Shown here piece after piece: positions 18,255-28,657 of a DNA stretch of 64,000 nucleotides (within the stretch, counting starts at the first letter, position 1; every line of letters begins with the position of its first letter). The stretch spans positions 1 through 64,000 of the forward strand of contig CAMAXZ010000016.1 in assembly GCA_945862325.1 (NCBI GenBank), in the 5' to 3' direction. Origin of the DNA: Klebsiella pneumoniae. GTDB taxonomy: Bacteria > Myxococcota_A > UBA796 > SXON01. A program made the position numbers and the translations under genes. The notes below the pieces were generated by a model. It did not search any database and was not told the origin of the DNA. It saw only the letters and a list, made by a program, of their open reading frames with translations.

Positions 18255-19646
18255 ATGGACCCTCGTTGGCGCGCCGCGCGCACCCTCGCGTTGGACGACG
18301 ACGAAGGCCCGCCCGACGCCGCGGACGCGATCCCCTCGGTCCGGCCGGAGCGCTACACGCCGGTGCGCGAGGTGGGGCGCGGCGCGTTCGGGCGCGTGAT
18401 GGAGGCGACCGACCGGCAATTCGGGCGTGCGGTCGCCGTGAAGGAGCTGCTCCGGAGCGATCCTGCCGCGCGCCGGCGCTTCGCGCGCGAGGCGGTGGTG
18501 ACCGGCGTGCTCGAGCACCCCGCCATCCCCACCGTGTACGAGCGCGGCGTTCGCGCCGACGGGACCGCCTTCTACGCCATGCGGCTCGTGCAGGGGCGCA
18601 CGCTCGCCGACGCGCTCGACGCCGCGCCGGACCTGAACGCGCGGCTCGCGCTGCTGCCCGCCCTCATCCGCACGGCGGAGGCGTTGGGCTTCGCGCACGC
18701 GCGCGGGGTGGTCCACCGCGACGTCAAACCCGCCAACGTCTTGTTGGGCGATCACGGCGAGGTGGTGCTGTTGGACTGGGGCCTCGCGAAGGTGCGCGAT
18801 CTGCCTCCCACGGACGCGGAGGGCGACGCCGAAGACGCCCCGCACGCCTTCGCCACCCGGCGCGGGGCGGTGCTCGGGACACCCGCGTACATGGCGCCCG
18901 AGCAGGCGAGGGGGGACGTCGACGCCGTCGACGAGCGCACCGATGTGTTCGCGCTCGGCGTCATCCTGTACCACCTGCTCGTCGGGCGCGCCCCGTACGA
19001 CGCCCAGGCTTCGGCCGAGGCCGTTCGGCTCGCGGCCACCAGCGGGTTCACGCCGATCGACGCGGCCGCGCCGGCCGCCTCCGCCGGCCTGCGCGCCGTG
19101 TGCGCCCGCGCGATGGCGGCGGTGCCGGAGGCGCGGTACCCGAACGCGCGCGCGTTGGCCGCCGACCTGGAGGGCTTCCTGGGGCGCGCCGTCGTCGCCG
19201 CGCAGGGCGACGCGGTCGCGCGCTTCGCCAACTTCGCCGTGGCGGGCGCGATGGTCCTCGCGCTGGTCGCGTCGCTCGTCGTCGTGTCGGCGGGGCCGGA
19301 CTGGCGCGAACAAGGGTGGGTCGCCGTCGTCTTTCGGGCGATGGGCGCCCTCGGCGTCGCGCTCGCCGTGGTCGAGTGGCGCACGGCCGGACGGCACGCC
19401 CTGTTGCCGCTCGGGCTCGGCTTCGCGGCCGCGACCCTGTGCCTGGGGCTCGCGGCGATCGGGGCGAACTTCACGAACGTGTTCACCTACCTCGCGACGC
19501 CGATGCCAGAGGACCAGTGGCGCGGGGTGCTCGCCACCGGCGCGCGAGAGTCGCTCGGCCCCCTCGGGCCGGCGGCGATCTTCACCGCCGTGCAGACCCT
19601 CGTGTGGGGCTGGGTGGCCTGGGTCAACCGGCGACCCGCCGGCTGA
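18255..19646 (+). CDS. Membrane-anchored Ser/Thr protein kinase (Hanks type)
   Basis: 463 residues. The kinase domain (about 34-310) has the Gly loop VGRGAFGRVMEA, Lys63 in AVAVKEL, catalytic HRDVKPANVLL, DWG in place of DFG (LLDWGLAKV), and APE (YMAPEQARGD), so it should be active. The last 130 residues form four hydrophobic segments (starting near FAVAGAMVLALVASLVVV) with no sensor domain beyond them; the usual extracytoplasmic PASTA or TPR part is absent. ATG at 18255 fits the GGTAAGG upstream better than GTG at 18249. Such kinases are abundant in Myxococcota. Target unknown. Confidence 0.92.
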   Translation: MDPRWRAARTLALDDDEGPPDAADAIPSVRPERYTPVREVGRGAFGRVMEATDRQFGRAVAVKELLRSDPAARRRFAREAVVTGVLEHPAIPTVYERGVRADGTAFYAMRLVQGRTLADALDAAPDLNARLALLPALIRTAEALGFAHARGVVHRDVKPANVLLGDHGEVVLLDWGLAKVRDLPPTDAEGDAEDAPHAFATRRGAVLGTPAYMAPEQARGDVDAVDERTDVFALGVILYHLLVGRAPYDAQASAEAVRLAATSGFTPIDAAAPAASAGLRAVCARAMAAVPEARYPNARALAADLEGFLGRAVVAAQGDAVARFANFAVAGAMVLALVASLVVVSAGPDWREQGWVAVVFRAMGALGVALAVVEWRTAGRHALLPLGLGFAAATLCLGLAAIGANFTNVFTYLATPMPEDQWRGVLATGARESLGPLGPAAIFTAVQTLVWGWVAWVNRRPAG

Positions 19647-19656
19647 GGCGTCTGGC

Positions 19657-20811
19657 CTACCAGGGGACGCCGGCCAGTCGGCGCGCCTCGAGGGCCGCGA
19701 GCGCGGCGTCGAGCTCGGCCGTCACCCGCTCGGCGCGGGCCTGCGCGGCCTCGTCCTGGAGCCGGAGGATCTCGAGCGGGTTGCCCAGGCCGACGTCGAG
19801 CCTCGCGTAGCCGATCTGCAGGGCCTCTTCGGCGACCGCCTCCCTCGCGCGCGCGGCCGCGGCGACGGTCGCGGACGCGGCGGCGGCCTCGCGGGCGACC
19901 GCGATCCCGAGGCGCAGGTCGCGCTCGAGCCCGTCGCGGGAGACCTCGGCCGAGTCCACGCCGACGGCGGCCTGCCGAAGGCGCAGGAACGGCCCCGCCA
20001 GCCCGTCGAAGGTCCAGGAGAGCCCGAGCCCGGCCGCCCACGGCGCTGGCGCGGACCACACGCCCTCGTCGGCGAACGGCGCGGAGATCCAGGCGGTGCC
20101 CGCGGGAAAGAGCGCGGCCACGGCCTCCGACCGACCCGCGCGGGCGGCGGCGACGTCGGCGTCCGCGGCGTCGAGCCAGGGCGACAGCAGGGGGGCGTCG
20201 CTCAGGGTGACCGCCGGCGCCGGGGCGAGCGCGTCGATCTCTTGCTGCAAGGCGCGCGAGAGCCGAGCCCGGGCGATGGCCAGGTCCGCGCGGGCGCGCG
20301 CGAGGCGTCCTTCGGCGAGGAGCACGCCGATCTCGGCGGATCGCCCGAGGATCTCGCTCACGAGGCCCGCCGCGACGCGCGCCGCGGTGGCCTTCGCGGT
20401 AGCGCGTGCGTACGCGTCGGTGCGCTCCGCGGCGGCGACCCCCGCCTCCGCCGCAAGCGCAGAATGATAAAGGGACGCCCCGGCATATTGTGCGTCGAGG
20501 CGTGTGGCGGTTGCGACGTGGCGGGCCCCGCGGGCCTCGTTCGCGGCCTGGGTGGCGTCGAACCACGCCGCGGGGTCGAGGGCCCCGGTCGACGCGGTCA
20601 AGGTGCCGTCCGGCCCGAAGGTCGTGCCCACGTCCAGATCGGCCCGGACGGTGACGCCGCGGTCCAACCACACGTCCGCCGATTGAAGGCGGGCGATCGC
20701 CGCGGCGTTCTCGGCCACGAGCGCGGCGGGGTCGACCTCGGCGGCCCGGCGGACCGCCTCTTCGAGGGTGAGCGCCTGGGCGACGGAGAACAGCAGGATC
20801 CAGGCCGTCAT
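19657..20811 (-). CDS. TolC-family outer membrane efflux-like protein
   Basis: 384 residues, shorter than typical TolC (about 450). A signal peptide (MTAWILLFSVAQA) precedes LTLEEAVRRAAEVDPAALVAE, the usual first helix of outer membrane efflux proteins. Long Ala-rich coiled-coil helices fill the rest, and the repeat LEEAV../NPLEILRLQDEAAQARAERV recalls the second TolC half. It would form an outer-membrane channel, but no inner-membrane pump or adaptor is adjacent. ATG overlaps the upstream peptidase stop (ATGA), the last gene of this operon. Convergent with the kinase gene (10 bp between). Confidence 0.8.
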   Translation of the reverse strand: MTAWILLFSVAQALTLEEAVRRAAEVDPAALVAENAAAIARLQSADVWLDRGVTVRADLDVGTTFGPDGTLTASTGALDPAAWFDATQAANEARGARHVATATRLDAQYAGASLYHSALAAEAGVAAAERTDAYARATAKATAARVAAGLVSEILGRSAEIGVLLAEGRLARARADLAIARARLSRALQQEIDALAPAPAVTLSDAPLLSPWLDAADADVAAARAGRSEAVAALFPAGTAWISAPFADEGVWSAPAPWAAGLGLSWTFDGLAGPFLRLRQAAVGVDSAEVSRDGLERDLRLGIAVAREAAAASATVAAAARAREAVAEEALQIGYARLDVGLGNPLEILRLQDEAAQARAERVTAELDAALAALEARRLAGVPW

Positions 20812-22202
20812 GCAGAGAGCCTCTCCCGCGCGGTAGGCCCTCGCCCGACCACGGCCTCGATGGCGTCGATCGACTTGGGGACCGCGGCGCTCAGCACCTC
20901 GGGGGCGCCCTCCGTGACGAGCACGTCGTCCTCGATGCGGATGCCGCCGAACGGAATCCAGGCTTCAGCGGCGGCGAAGTCCACGCGCCCGGCGTGGGCG
21001 GCGCGCAGCGCGGGGTCGTGCAGGATCGCGGGCACGACGTAGAAGCCGGGCTCGATGGTGACGACGAGCCCCGGCTCGAGGTCGCGGTCGAGGCGGAGAT
21101 AGCGCGCGCCGAACTGCGTCGGGCGGGTTCGCCCGTGGGTATACGCCGGGCGATCGCCGAAGGACTCGAGGTCGTGCACGTCGAGCCCGAGCAGGTGCCC
21201 GACGCCGTGGGGGAAGAAGACCCCGACGGCGCCGGTCTCCACCGCTTCGTCGGCGCCGCACCGCAAGAGGCCGAGGTCGCGCAGGCCGTCGGCCAGGATG
21301 CGCATCGCGCCCCAGTGGATGTCCCGGTAGCGCGCGCCGGGGCGCACCTGGTCGATGCAGGCCTCGTTGGCGGCGAGCACGAGGGCGTACGCGTCCCGCT
21401 GGCGGGGGCCGAAGCGCCCGTCGACGGGCCACGTGCGGGTGACGTCGCTGGCGTAGCCCTCCACCTCGGCGCCGCCGTCCAGCAAGAGAAGCTGGCCTTC
21501 TTCGAGGCGGTTCCCGTAGGCGTGGTTGTGCAGGACCTCGCCGCGCACCGTGACGATGCTCTGGTACGCGTTCGTGGCGCCGCGCGCCGCGATGACCCCG
21601 TCGAACAACGCGGCGATCTCGCGCTCGTACTGGCCGACGCGGGTGGCGCGCATCGCCGCGAGCTGCGCCTCCGCGGTGATCGCGGCCGCGGCGCGCATGT
21701 GGTCGAGCTCGGACGCGTCCCGACGGAGGCGAAGGGCGATCACCGCGTCGACCAGGGCGTCCGGCCCCATCGAGCCCGGGTACGCGAGCGGGAGCCCGGT
21801 GAGCGCCGCGGCGCGCGCCGTCGCGGCCGTGTCGGGCACCGCGAGGGACAGGAGCCCGCCGCCGATGGCCCGGCATGCCGCCTCGAGGGTGTCGAGCGGC
21901 GCGATGGCGTCGGCGCCCCAGCGCACGCGCATCGCTTCGAGGTCGTCGACGAAGCCGTGCCAGAGCGCGTCGTCGTCGGCGGGGGGCTCGACGAAGAGCG
22001 TCGTGTGACCCCCCTCGCGGATGAGGGCCGCCGCGCCCGGGGCGTCGCAACCGGTGAAGTAGAGGAACGTGCTGTCCCCTCGGAAGGGGACGTGGTTCAT
22101 TGGGAGGTTTCGCATACGCACGCCGTTGGACACCAGGAGGATTGGCATCTTGACGTGAAGGCTAAGGGCGAGGCGGCGGGCGGCGAGGGGAGAGGCGTTC
22201 AT
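20808..22202 (-). CDS. pepP: Xaa-Pro aminopeptidase (M24B family)
   Basis: 464 residues. It removes an N-terminal residue from peptides with Pro in second position. The N-terminal creatinase-type domain starts FRGDSTFLYFTGCDAPGAA. The C-terminal pita-bread domain shows metal ligands in order: LLLDGGAEVEGYASDVTRTWPV (two Asp), HGVGHLLGLDVHD (His), TIEPGFY (Glu) and IRIEDDVLV (Glu). All appear intact. ATG overlaps the lipoprotein stop upstream (ATGA). The symbol follows the family; PepQ-like specificity cannot be excluded. Confidence 0.9.
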   Translation of the reverse strand: MNASPLAARRLALSLHVKMPILLVSNGVRMRNLPMNHVPFRGDSTFLYFTGCDAPGAAALIREGGHTTLFVEPPADDDALWHGFVDDLEAMRVRWGADAIAPLDTLEAACRAIGGGLLSLAVPDTAATARAAALTGLPLAYPGSMGPDALVDAVIALRLRRDASELDHMRAAAAITAEAQLAAMRATRVGQYEREIAALFDGVIAARGATNAYQSIVTVRGEVLHNHAYGNRLEEGQLLLLDGGAEVEGYASDVTRTWPVDGRFGPRQRDAYALVLAANEACIDQVRPGARYRDIHWGAMRILADGLRDLGLLRCGADEAVETGAVGVFFPHGVGHLLGLDVHDLESFGDRPAYTHGRTRPTQFGARYLRLDRDLEPGLVVTIEPGFYVVPAILHDPALRAAHAGRVDFAAAEAWIPFGGIRIEDDVLVTEGAPEVLSAAVPKSIDAIEAVVGRGPTARERLSA

Positions 22203-22738
22203 TCCCCCGATCTATCCAGCGAGGCTCCCTCCCAGGCCAGGGAGCCGCGGCCGCGCAGGGACACGAGCGCGAGCACGAAGGTGCCGGCGCGCCCGCAATC
22301 GGCGGAGAATCGAAGATCGAACAGGCGATCCCACGCGCTGAGGTGCGGCAGGTCGAGGCGGTCGGCGGCGGTCGGTTCGCGCGACTCGACCCCGAGCCCG
22401 GCGCACGGGCGCCCGTCCACGGTGGCGGTGGCGCGCCAGGCGGCTTCGGCGTCCGGCGTGACGCCGACCGTCAGGGGGTCGACCCCGTCGGCGGCGAGCC
22501 AGACCTGCCACGCCTCGGGCGTGGGGGCCCGAGGCGCGCCGAGGAGCCGGGCGCGCGCGTCGTTCCACGCCGGCGTGACGAGGGTGCCCCGCGCGAGGAT
22601 CAAGGTGGTGAGCTGGTCGTAGAGGCGCAGCTCGCGCGACGCCGCCGCCGTCGCGACCGCCCACGGCGGGCTGCCCGGAGGAGCGACCACGGTTGGGTCG
22701 GCGAGCCCGGCGCAGCCGAGTGCGAGGAGGAGGATCAC
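22199..22738 (-). CDS. Small lipoprotein of unknown function
   Basis: 179 residues. MILLLALGC is a minimal lipoprotein signal with lipidated Cys9. The mature part is helical at first (PWAVATAAASRELRLYDQLTTLILARGTLVTPAW) and beta-rich later, with two more cysteines (DGRPCAGLG, SADCGRAGTF) that could pair. I recognise no family. It follows pyrE by 4 bp and its stop overlaps pepP, so it is firmly in the operon. Confidence 0.75.
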   Translation of the reverse strand: MILLLALGCAGLADPTVVAPPGSPPWAVATAAASRELRLYDQLTTLILARGTLVTPAWNDARARLLGAPRAPTPEAWQVWLAADGVDPLTVGVTPDAEAAWRATATVDGRPCAGLGVESREPTAADRLDLPHLSAWDRLFDLRFSADCGRAGTFVLALVSLRGRGSLAWEGASLDRSGE

Positions 22739-22742
22739 GCGG

Positions 22743-23306
22743 TCAAGGGGCGTCGCCGAGCGGCGACTCCAGCTCCGAGCGACGGATCAGCGCGGTGAGC
22801 GCGAAGCCGCGGGCCGCGACCGCGTCGGCGGCGCCCTCTTCCCGGTCGACGATCGTGAGCACCTGCACGACGCGGAGGCCCTCCGCCTCGGCGCGATCGA
22901 CCGCGGCGAGCAGGGAGGAGCCCGTGGTCGTCGTGTCCTCCACGATGCACACGCGCGCGCCGTCCGGGAGGTTCTCGCGCCCCTCCACGAACCGCTGGGT
23001 TCCGTGGCCCTTCGGCTCCTTCCGGACGAGGAAGGCGTGCACGGGCCGCCCGCGCGACCAGCTCACTGCCGCGGTGGCCGCGGCGATCGGGTCGGCGCCG
23101 ACGACCAGGCCGCCGACGCCCGACACGTCCGGCGCGAGCGCGTCGAGGACGAGATTGCCCACGAGCCACGCACCTTCGGCGTTCAGCGTCGTTTGTTTGC
23201 CGTCGACGTAGAAGTCGCTCTCGCGCCCCGACGCCAGGACGACCCGGCGGCGGCGGTAGCTCTTCTCCTTGAGGAGCGCCACGAGGCGCTCGCGGGTCGC
23301 GTTCAT
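22743..23306 (-). CDS. pyrE: Orotate phosphoribosyltransferase
   Basis: 187 residues. It joins orotate to PRPP to make OMP in pyrimidine synthesis. The PRPP-binding motif [19 protein letters not shown] is intact near residue 120; the substrate region [16 protein letters not shown] near residue 25 and [17 protein letters not shown] (the flexible catalytic loop with Lys) fit PyrE. ATG at 23306 overlaps the upstream hydrolase stop (ATGA). No other pyrimidine gene is nearby. Confidence 0.93.
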   Translation of the reverse strand: MNATRERLVALLKEKSYRRRRVVLASGRESDFYVDGKQTTLNAEGAWLVGNLVLDALAPDVSGVGGLVVGADPIAAATAAVSWSRGRPVHAFLVRKEPKGHGTQRFVEGRENLPDGARVCIVEDTTTTGSSLLAAVDRAEAEGLRVVQVLTIVDREEGAADAVAARGFALTALIRRSELESPLGDAP

Positions 23307-24097
23307 CCTTGTTCCAGCCAGTCGAGCAGCTCTCCTATCACCTGCTCGCGGCCGACCTCGTTCACCAGCTCGTGGCGGAGGTCCGTCCACACCCGCGGCT
23401 CCACCCCTCGGGAGCGCGCGAATTCGAGGTTGGTGGCAGGATCGCAGATGCGGTCGGCGGTGCCGACGTGCATCGCGAACGGCATGGTGAGCACGACGCC
23501 GCGCGCGCGCTCGCGGGCGCGGTTCATCTCGCCGAACCAGCGCGGCGTCACGGTCGGGAACACCAGCGGGTCCGCGAGGTAGTCGGCGACCACCGTGGCG
23601 TCGCGCGACAGGTTGGAGGTGTCGAGCTCGGTGGAGATCGGGAGGCGCGGCGCGATGCGCTCGAGCAGTCCGGCGAGCGCGATCTTCCAGCGCGGCCCTC
23701 GGCTTCCCGGCGCGAGGAGGGGGTTCGTGAGCGCGAGGCGCGTGGGCGCCCACGCCGCCGCGCGGATGGCTTCGAGCGCGACGAGGCCGCCCATGCTGTG
23801 GGCGAAGCCGACGTGCGGCGGCAGGGTGCTCGCGACGCCGCGCAGATCCTCGACGTACTCGCTCCAGTCGTCGACGTGGCCGCGCGCGCCGTGGCTGTGC
23901 CCGTGGCCGCGCAGCTCGATGCAGTGCACGCGCCAGCCCCGCGCGACGGCGGCCGCGGCGACGTGCGCGTATCGCCCGACATGTTCGGCCAGGCCCGGGA
24001 CGATCAGGAGCTCGCGCGAAGGCGCGCCCTCCATGGGGCTCCAGACCCCGACCTTCAGGCGCATCCCGTCTGCGGCGGTCACCCAGCGTGTGTCCAC
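23303..24097 (-). CDS. Alpha/beta hydrolase, lysophospholipase / monoacylglycerol lipase type
   Basis: 264 residues. GTG at 24097 has GGGGAG upstream; an in-frame ATG farther out (24178) adds a tail rich in Arg/Ser and would overlap the promoter, so it was rejected. The fold is the Hydrolase_4 type: oxyanion strand [37 protein letters not shown], and nucleophile elbow [13 protein letters not shown] with Ser101. Catalytic Asp ([12 protein letters not shown]) and His (DLRHELVNE) follow in order. It likely hydrolyses lysophospholipids or monoacylglycerols. First gene of the operon with pyrE. Confidence 0.9.
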   Translation of the reverse strand: MDTRWVTAADGMRLKVGVWSPMEGAPSRELLIVPGLAEHVGRYAHVAAAAVARGWRVHCIELRGHGHSHGARGHVDDWSEYVEDLRGVASTLPPHVGFAHSMGGLVALEAIRAAAWAPTRLALTNPLLAPGSRGPRWKIALAGLLERIAPRLPISTELDTSNLSRDATVVADYLADPLVFPTVTPRWFGEMNRARERARGVVLTMPFAMHVGTADRICDPATNLEFARSRGVEPRVWTDLRHELVNEVGREQVIGELLDWLEQG

Positions 24098-24148
24098 GGT
24101 ACTCCCCGCGCTTTGGCCCCCCGAAGCGCGCGGAGCCGTGTTCCTTCG

Positions 24149-24178
24149 CGTGTACGACGTTCGACGATCCGGTGTCAA
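24149..24178 (-). promoter_or_regulatory. Sigma70-type promoter for the hydrolase-pyrE operon
   Basis: On the minus strand a perfect TTGACA (-35, bases 24178-24173) is followed after 18 bp by TACACG (24154-24149), a fair -10. It sits about 50 bp upstream of the GTG at 24097, as expected for the five-gene operon. Such a consensus -35 is rare by chance at this G+C content. Confidence 0.5.
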
Positions 24179-24223
24179 GAACGGCGACCTCGATCCCCGG
24201 CGCGGGGCCGGTTAGCCGCGCCC

Positions 24224-25705
24224 ATGCTGCTCGACGACACCCCGCTCGCGCTCACCTTCGACGACGTCCTGCTCGTCCCCGGTCCCAGCTCGATCCTCCC
24301 TCGCGACGCCGACGTCCGCGCCCGCGTGGCGCGCGACATCGTGCTCAACGTGCCGCTGCTCGCGGCCGCGATGGACACGGTGAGCGAGGCCGCGATGGGC
24401 ATCGCGATGGCGCGGCTCGGCGCGATGGCCATCCTGCACAAGAACCTCACGCCCGCCGCGCAGGCCCGTGAGGTCCGCAAGGTCAAGAAGAGCATGACGG
24501 GGATCATCCTCGATCCCGTCACGCTCGACCCGCGCGCGAGCTTGCGGGAGGCCCGCGCCGTCATGCGCGAGCACGGCATCAACGGCCTGCCCATCGTGGC
24601 CGGTGGTCACGCCGTCGGCATCCTGACCAACCGCGACCTCCGCTACGAGCGCAACCTCGACCGTCCGGTCTCCGAGGTGATGACCAGCGAAGCGGAGGGG
24701 CTCGTGAGCTGCCCGCCCGGCACCGATCTCGAGACCGCGCGCGACCTGATGCAGGAGCACCGCGTCGAGAAGCTGCTCGTCGTCGACGCCGACGGCCGCC
24801 TCCGCGGGCTCATCACCTTCAAGGACGTGGAGGCGCACATCCGGCACCCGCAGGCCGTGCGCGACGCGCGCGGGCGCCTGCGGGTCGGCGCGGCCGTCGG
24901 GGTCGGCGCCGATCGCGCGGCGCGCGTGGCGGCGCTCGTCGAGGAGGGGGTCGACGTGATCGTCGTCGACACGGCCCACGGGCACTCCGAGGGCGTCATC
25001 CGCGCGGTGCGCGCCACCCGCGACGAGTACCCGGACCTCGCCATCGTCGCCGGCAACATCGCTACGCCGGAGGCAGCGGAGGCGCTGATCGCGGCCGGGG
25101 CGGACGCGGTGAAAGTCGGCATCGGACCCGGATCAATCTGCACCACCCGCGTGGTCGCGGGCGTTGGGGTGCCGCAGCTGACCGCCGTGTCCGGCGTCGC
25201 GAAGGTCACCACCCGCGCGGGCGTGCCGCTCATCGCCGACGGCGGGATCAAGTACTCGGGCGATATGGCGAAGGCGTTCGGGGCCGGCGCCGACATCATC
25301 ATGGTCGGTTCGCTCCTCGCCGGCACGGACGAGGCCCCGGGCGAGATCGTGCTGTACCAGGGGCGGAGCTACAAGAGCTACCGCGGCATGGGCTCCGTCG
25401 AGGCCATGCGCGCGGGCAGCTCCGACCGGTACTTCCAGGATGACGCCGGCGATCCCGAGAGCGAGACGCGGAAGCTCGTGCCCGAGGGCATCGTCGGCCG
25501 CGTCCCGTACAAGGGCCCGGTGTCCGACACGGTGTACCAGCTCGTCGGCGGAGTGAAGGCCGCGATGGGCTACACCGGCTGCGGCACCATCGAAGAGATG
25601 AAGGCGAACGCGCGCTTCGTGCGCATGACGGCGTCGGGCCTGCGCGAGAGCCACGTGCACGACGTCATCATCACGCGCGAGAGCCCGAACTACCGCATCG
25701 AGTAG
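24224..25705 (+). CDS. guaB: Inosine-5'-monophosphate dehydrogenase
   Basis: 493 residues, normal length. It oxidises IMP to XMP in guanine nucleotide synthesis. The start [13 protein letters not shown] is typical. Two CBS domains fill about residues 95-205 ([25 protein letters not shown]). The active-site loop [12 protein letters not shown] carries the catalytic Cys306, and [10 protein letters not shown] and RYFQ follow in the flap region. Its 3' end overlaps the convergent VWA lipoprotein gene by 35 bp. guaA is not in the window. Confidence 0.97.
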   Translation: MLLDDTPLALTFDDVLLVPGPSSILPRDADVRARVARDIVLNVPLLAAAMDTVSEAAMGIAMARLGAMAILHKNLTPAAQAREVRKVKKSMTGIILDPVTLDPRASLREARAVMREHGINGLPIVAGGHAVGILTNRDLRYERNLDRPVSEVMTSEAEGLVSCPPGTDLETARDLMQEHRVEKLLVVDADGRLRGLITFKDVEAHIRHPQAVRDARGRLRVGAAVGVGADRAARVAALVEEGVDVIVVDTAHGHSEGVIRAVRATRDEYPDLAIVAGNIATPEAAEALIAAGADAVKVGIGPGSICTTRVVAGVGVPQLTAVSGVAKVTTRAGVPLIADGGIKYSGDMAKAFGAGADIIMVGSLLAGTDEAPGEIVLYQGRSYKSYRGMGSVEAMRAGSSDRYFQDDAGDPESETRKLVPEGIVGRVPYKGPVSDTVYQLVGGVKAAMGYTGCGTIEEMKANARFVRMTASGLRESHVHDVIITRESPNYRIE

Positions 25706-27197
25706 CCGCCGCTCGTCGCACCCGGAGCAGGCGCTCGTCGAGGACCACCCCGCCGTCGCCGAACAGGCGGAACACGACCTCTGCGGGCGCGCTCACGTCC
25801 GCGACGCTCACGTCGAGGGTCAGTCGCTCGCCGACGCGTACATCGCGCCACTCCGTGGGATCGACCCTGCGGATGACGCCGTCCGGGTCTTCCCACGTGA
25901 CGTACACCCGCTCCCAACGGCGCGCGGCGAGCAGCCCTTCGACGCTGCGGACGACCCGCTCCTGAAAGTCGGTCCCGGAGCTGGTCCACACGGTGACCGC
26001 CGGCTCGACGGCGCCGTCGCCGTCGAGATCGGCGTAGCTGCCCGTCGCCTCGGCCAACGCGCGCATCTGCAGGACCGCGCGGCTCTCCTCGCTCATGTTC
26101 ACGGCCACCCCGATCAGGCGCCCGCCGGCCGCGTTCACCGCGTCCACGACGTGCCCGGCGCCAGCGTCCTCCGGACACCCGCCCGGCGTGCTGTACCGCG
26201 CGTCGTCCGCGTCGCGGAGCTCGTAGTTCGTGGCGTACAGCACCACCGGCATGCTCCCGGGCAGGAACCCGAAGCCGCCGCGCACGTCGGGGTCCCGGTG
26301 CAGCGGGGCCGCGCCGCCGCCGAAGGGGTCCGCGGCGGACGTGTGGGCGGGCGCGACGTCCCAACCCTCGTCGTACGTCCCGTCGCAATCGAGGTCGTAC
26401 CCAGGTCCTTCCACGGCCTGACGAAGCGCCTCCATCGTGGACTCCGGCGCGTCCTGCCCCTCGTGGATCGCGACCGCGGCGAGCGCGTCGTGCACGGCCG
26501 TCAGGTCGGTCGTCTGGGGCACGTGGAGCCGGAACCGCACGTCGACCCCCGAGGACCCCCACGGCGAACGGCCGTAGTCCTCGAAGGTGCCGAGGCCCCA
26601 CGTGAGGTCCGCCCCTGACGCGTCGAGGCGGCGCGCGATCTCGGTCAGCTCCTCCCCGACCGCCGACACGAGGGTGTTCATCGATTGCGTGGTGTCGAGG
26701 AGGAACGCCACGTCCACGCCTCCGGACAGCTCGAACACGACCGCGCCGGTGGCCCCGTCCGGGCCAGTCTCGATCACGTCGACGGAGTCCCCGCCCGGAG
26801 CGCGGAAGTCGTCGAAGCCGTCGACGTGGCGGTCGTCCCCGACGCCTGCCAGGACGACGCGCTCGCCGCCCACCTCCTTGGCGTAGACGGACACGACGCC
26901 GTCCGACGCCGCGTGAACGGGCGTGTACACGACGGTGACCGTGCGGGCCTCGCCGGGTGCCAGGACGCCCGACGGCGAGTCCATGAGCGTGAACGCGCCG
27001 CTCGTCACCGACGCGCCGTCGACGCGCACGTCCACCGTGGAGATGTTGCGCACCTCGAAGGTCCTGGCCGCGCTGACCCCGATCGGCAGGGTGCCGAAGT
27101 CGAGGAATGAAGGTACGACGACGATATCTCCTGGTGTTTGCACGATTTCGTTCTCGACGGCGCAGCCGACGAACAAGAGTCCGAACCCGATCCCCAT
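25671..27197 (-). CDS. VWA-domain lipoprotein with N-terminal Ig-like domain
   Basis: 508 residues. Lipoprotein signal [12 protein letters not shown] (Cys12). Residues about 25-115 form an ASH/choice-of-anchor type beta-sandwich ([30 protein letters not shown]). A von Willebrand A domain follows from about 150, with the metal site DTTQSM near its start; it is broken by a Ca-binding-like acidic insert ([14 protein letters not shown]), as in several myxobacterial VWA proteins. A C-terminal beta domain ([17 protein letters not shown]) ends it. Role: surface adhesion or protein binding, by family only. Its 3' end overlaps guaB. Confidence 0.85.
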   Translation of the reverse strand: MGIGFGLLFVGCAVENEIVQTPGDIVVVPSFLDFGTLPIGVSAARTFEVRNISTVDVRVDGASVTSGAFTLMDSPSGVLAPGEARTVTVVYTPVHAASDGVVSVYAKEVGGERVVLAGVGDDRHVDGFDDFRAPGGDSVDVIETGPDGATGAVVFELSGGVDVAFLLDTTQSMNTLVSAVGEELTEIARRLDASGADLTWGLGTFEDYGRSPWGSSGVDVRFRLHVPQTTDLTAVHDALAAVAIHEGQDAPESTMEALRQAVEGPGYDLDCDGTYDEGWDVAPAHTSAADPFGGGAAPLHRDPDVRGGFGFLPGSMPVVLYATNYELRDADDARYSTPGGCPEDAGAGHVVDAVNAAGGRLIGVAVNMSEESRAVLQMRALAEATGSYADLDGDGAVEPAVTVWTSSGTDFQERVVRSVEGLLAARRWERVYVTWEDPDGVIRRVDPTEWRDVRVGERLTLDVSVADVSAPAEVVFRLFGDGGVVLDERLLRVRRAAATRCGSSGSRA

Positions 27198-27277
27198 GCA
27201 CCCCCCCGGGCGTTCCCTTGCTAGGTAGCCACGGCGCGCGCGGGCGCGTCGGGCTACGATTCGGGGTCGGAGGCGGA

Positions 27278-27973
27278 ATGAACAAGGTCTTCCCGTCGGC
27301 GGCCGCCGCGGTGGCCGACATCCCGGACGGCGCCACGCTCATGGCGGGCGGCTTCGGGCTCTGCGGCATCCCAGAGCACCTGATCGCGGCGCTGCGCGCA
27401 CAGGGTACCCGCGACCTTTCGGTCGTCAGCAACAACTGTGGGGTCGACGACTTCGGCCTCGGCATCCTGCTCCAGAACCGGCAGATCCGAAAGATGACGT
27501 CCAGCTACGTCGGCGAAAACAAAGAGTTCGAACGTCAGTTCCTCTCCGGTGAGCTCGAAGTGGAGCTGTGTCCGCAGGGCACGCTCGCGGAGCGGATCCG
27601 AGCGGGTGGCGCGGGCATCCCGGCGTTCTTCACGCCGACCGGCGTGGGGACGCCGGTGGCGGAGGGCAAGGAGGTCCGTGAGTTCGACGGACGCCGGTAC
27701 GTGATGGAGCGGGCGCTGTTCGCCGACTTCGCCATCATCAAGGCGCACACGGCCGATCGCGCGGGGAACCTCGTGTTCCGCAAGACGGCCCGCAACTTCA
27801 ACGAGATGATGGCGACCGCCGCGCGCTGCACGATCGTCGAGGTTGAGCACCTGGTGGACGCGGGGGCGATCGACCCGGACGCCGTGCACGTGCCCGGCAT
27901 CTTCGTGCACCGCATCGTCGTCGGCGACACCTTCGAGAAGCGCATCGAGCGCCGCACCCTCCGGGAGGCCTGA
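27278..27973 (+). CDS. scoA: 3-oxoacid CoA-transferase subunit A
   Basis: 231 residues. Alpha subunit of a class I CoA-transferase moving CoA between succinyl-CoA and an acetoacetate-type acid. It shows [61 protein letters not shown] and [17 protein letters not shown], all typical. A GGAGG lies just upstream of ATG 27278. The beta subunit follows 3 bp later. Substrate (acetoacetate or another oxoacid) cannot be fixed from sequence. Confidence 0.94.
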   Translation: MNKVFPSAAAAVADIPDGATLMAGGFGLCGIPEHLIAALRAQGTRDLSVVSNNCGVDDFGLGILLQNRQIRKMTSSYVGENKEFERQFLSGELEVELCPQGTLAERIRAGGAGIPAFFTPTGVGTPVAEGKEVREFDGRRYVMERALFADFAIIKAHTADRAGNLVFRKTARNFNEMMATAARCTIVEVEHLVDAGAIDPDAVHVPGIFVHRIVVGDTFEKRIERRTLREA

Positions 27974-27976
27974 ACC

Positions 27977-28633
27977 ATGCCGCTCACCCGCGACGGAATC
28001 GTCAAGCGCGCCGCCCGCGAGCTCCGCGACGGCTACCACGTGAACCTCGGCATCGGCATCCCGACGCTCGTGGCCAACTTCATCCCCGAGGGGATGGACA
28101 TCGTGCTTCACAGCGAGAACGGCCTGCTCGGCATGGGTCCGTTCCCGACCGCGGCGGAGCTCGACCCGGACCTGATCAACGCCGGCAAGCAGACGGTGAC
28201 CGCCCTCCCGGGCGCCTCGTACTTCTCCAGCGCGGCGTCGTTCGCGATGATCCGCGGGGGCCACATCGACCTGACCATCCTCGGCGCGATGCAGGTCAGC
28301 GCGGACGGGGACCTCGCGAACTGGATGATCCCCGGCAAGATGGTCAAGGGCATGGGCGGCGCTATGGACCTCGTGAGCGGCGCAAAGCGCGTGGTCGTCA
28401 CGATGGAGCACGTCGCCAAGGGCAACGAGGCGAAGCTCCTCCCGGCGTGCACCCTTCCGCTCACCGGGCAGCGCTGCGTGGACCTCCTGATCACCGACTA
28501 CGGGGTGTTCACCTTCGCGGGCGGCCTCACCCTCCGGGAGATCGCCGAGGACCTCACCGTCGACCAGGTGCGGGCGGCGACCGGCGCGCCCTTCGCGGTG
28601 GCGCCCGACCTCGTGCGTCTGCCGCTCGATTGA
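27977..28633 (+). CDS. scoB: 3-oxoacid CoA-transferase subunit B
   Basis: 218 residues. Beta subunit carrying the catalytic glutamate, Glu47 in [13 protein letters not shown], which forms the CoA-thioester intermediate. [29 protein letters not shown] and [10 protein letters not shown] are family signatures. Partner of scoA, 3 bp upstream. A lipid-transport operon begins 24 bp later, suggesting a lipid or ketone-body setting. Confidence 0.95.
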   Translation: MPLTRDGIVKRAARELRDGYHVNLGIGIPTLVANFIPEGMDIVLHSENGLLGMGPFPTAAELDPDLINAGKQTVTALPGASYFSSAASFAMIRGGHIDLTILGAMQVSADGDLANWMIPGKMVKGMGGAMDLVSGAKRVVVTMEHVAKGNEAKLLPACTLPLTGQRCVDLLITDYGVFTFAGGLTLREIAEDLTVDQVRAATGAPFAVAPDLVRLPLD

Positions 28634-28657
28634 CCCCCAAGGTCCGAAGGGAGTAAT

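Noticed and set aside
24098-24223. Purine riboswitch before guaB
   Set aside because: I found no conserved pairing or purine-aptamer core in the leader; only a promoter for the opposite operon is visible.
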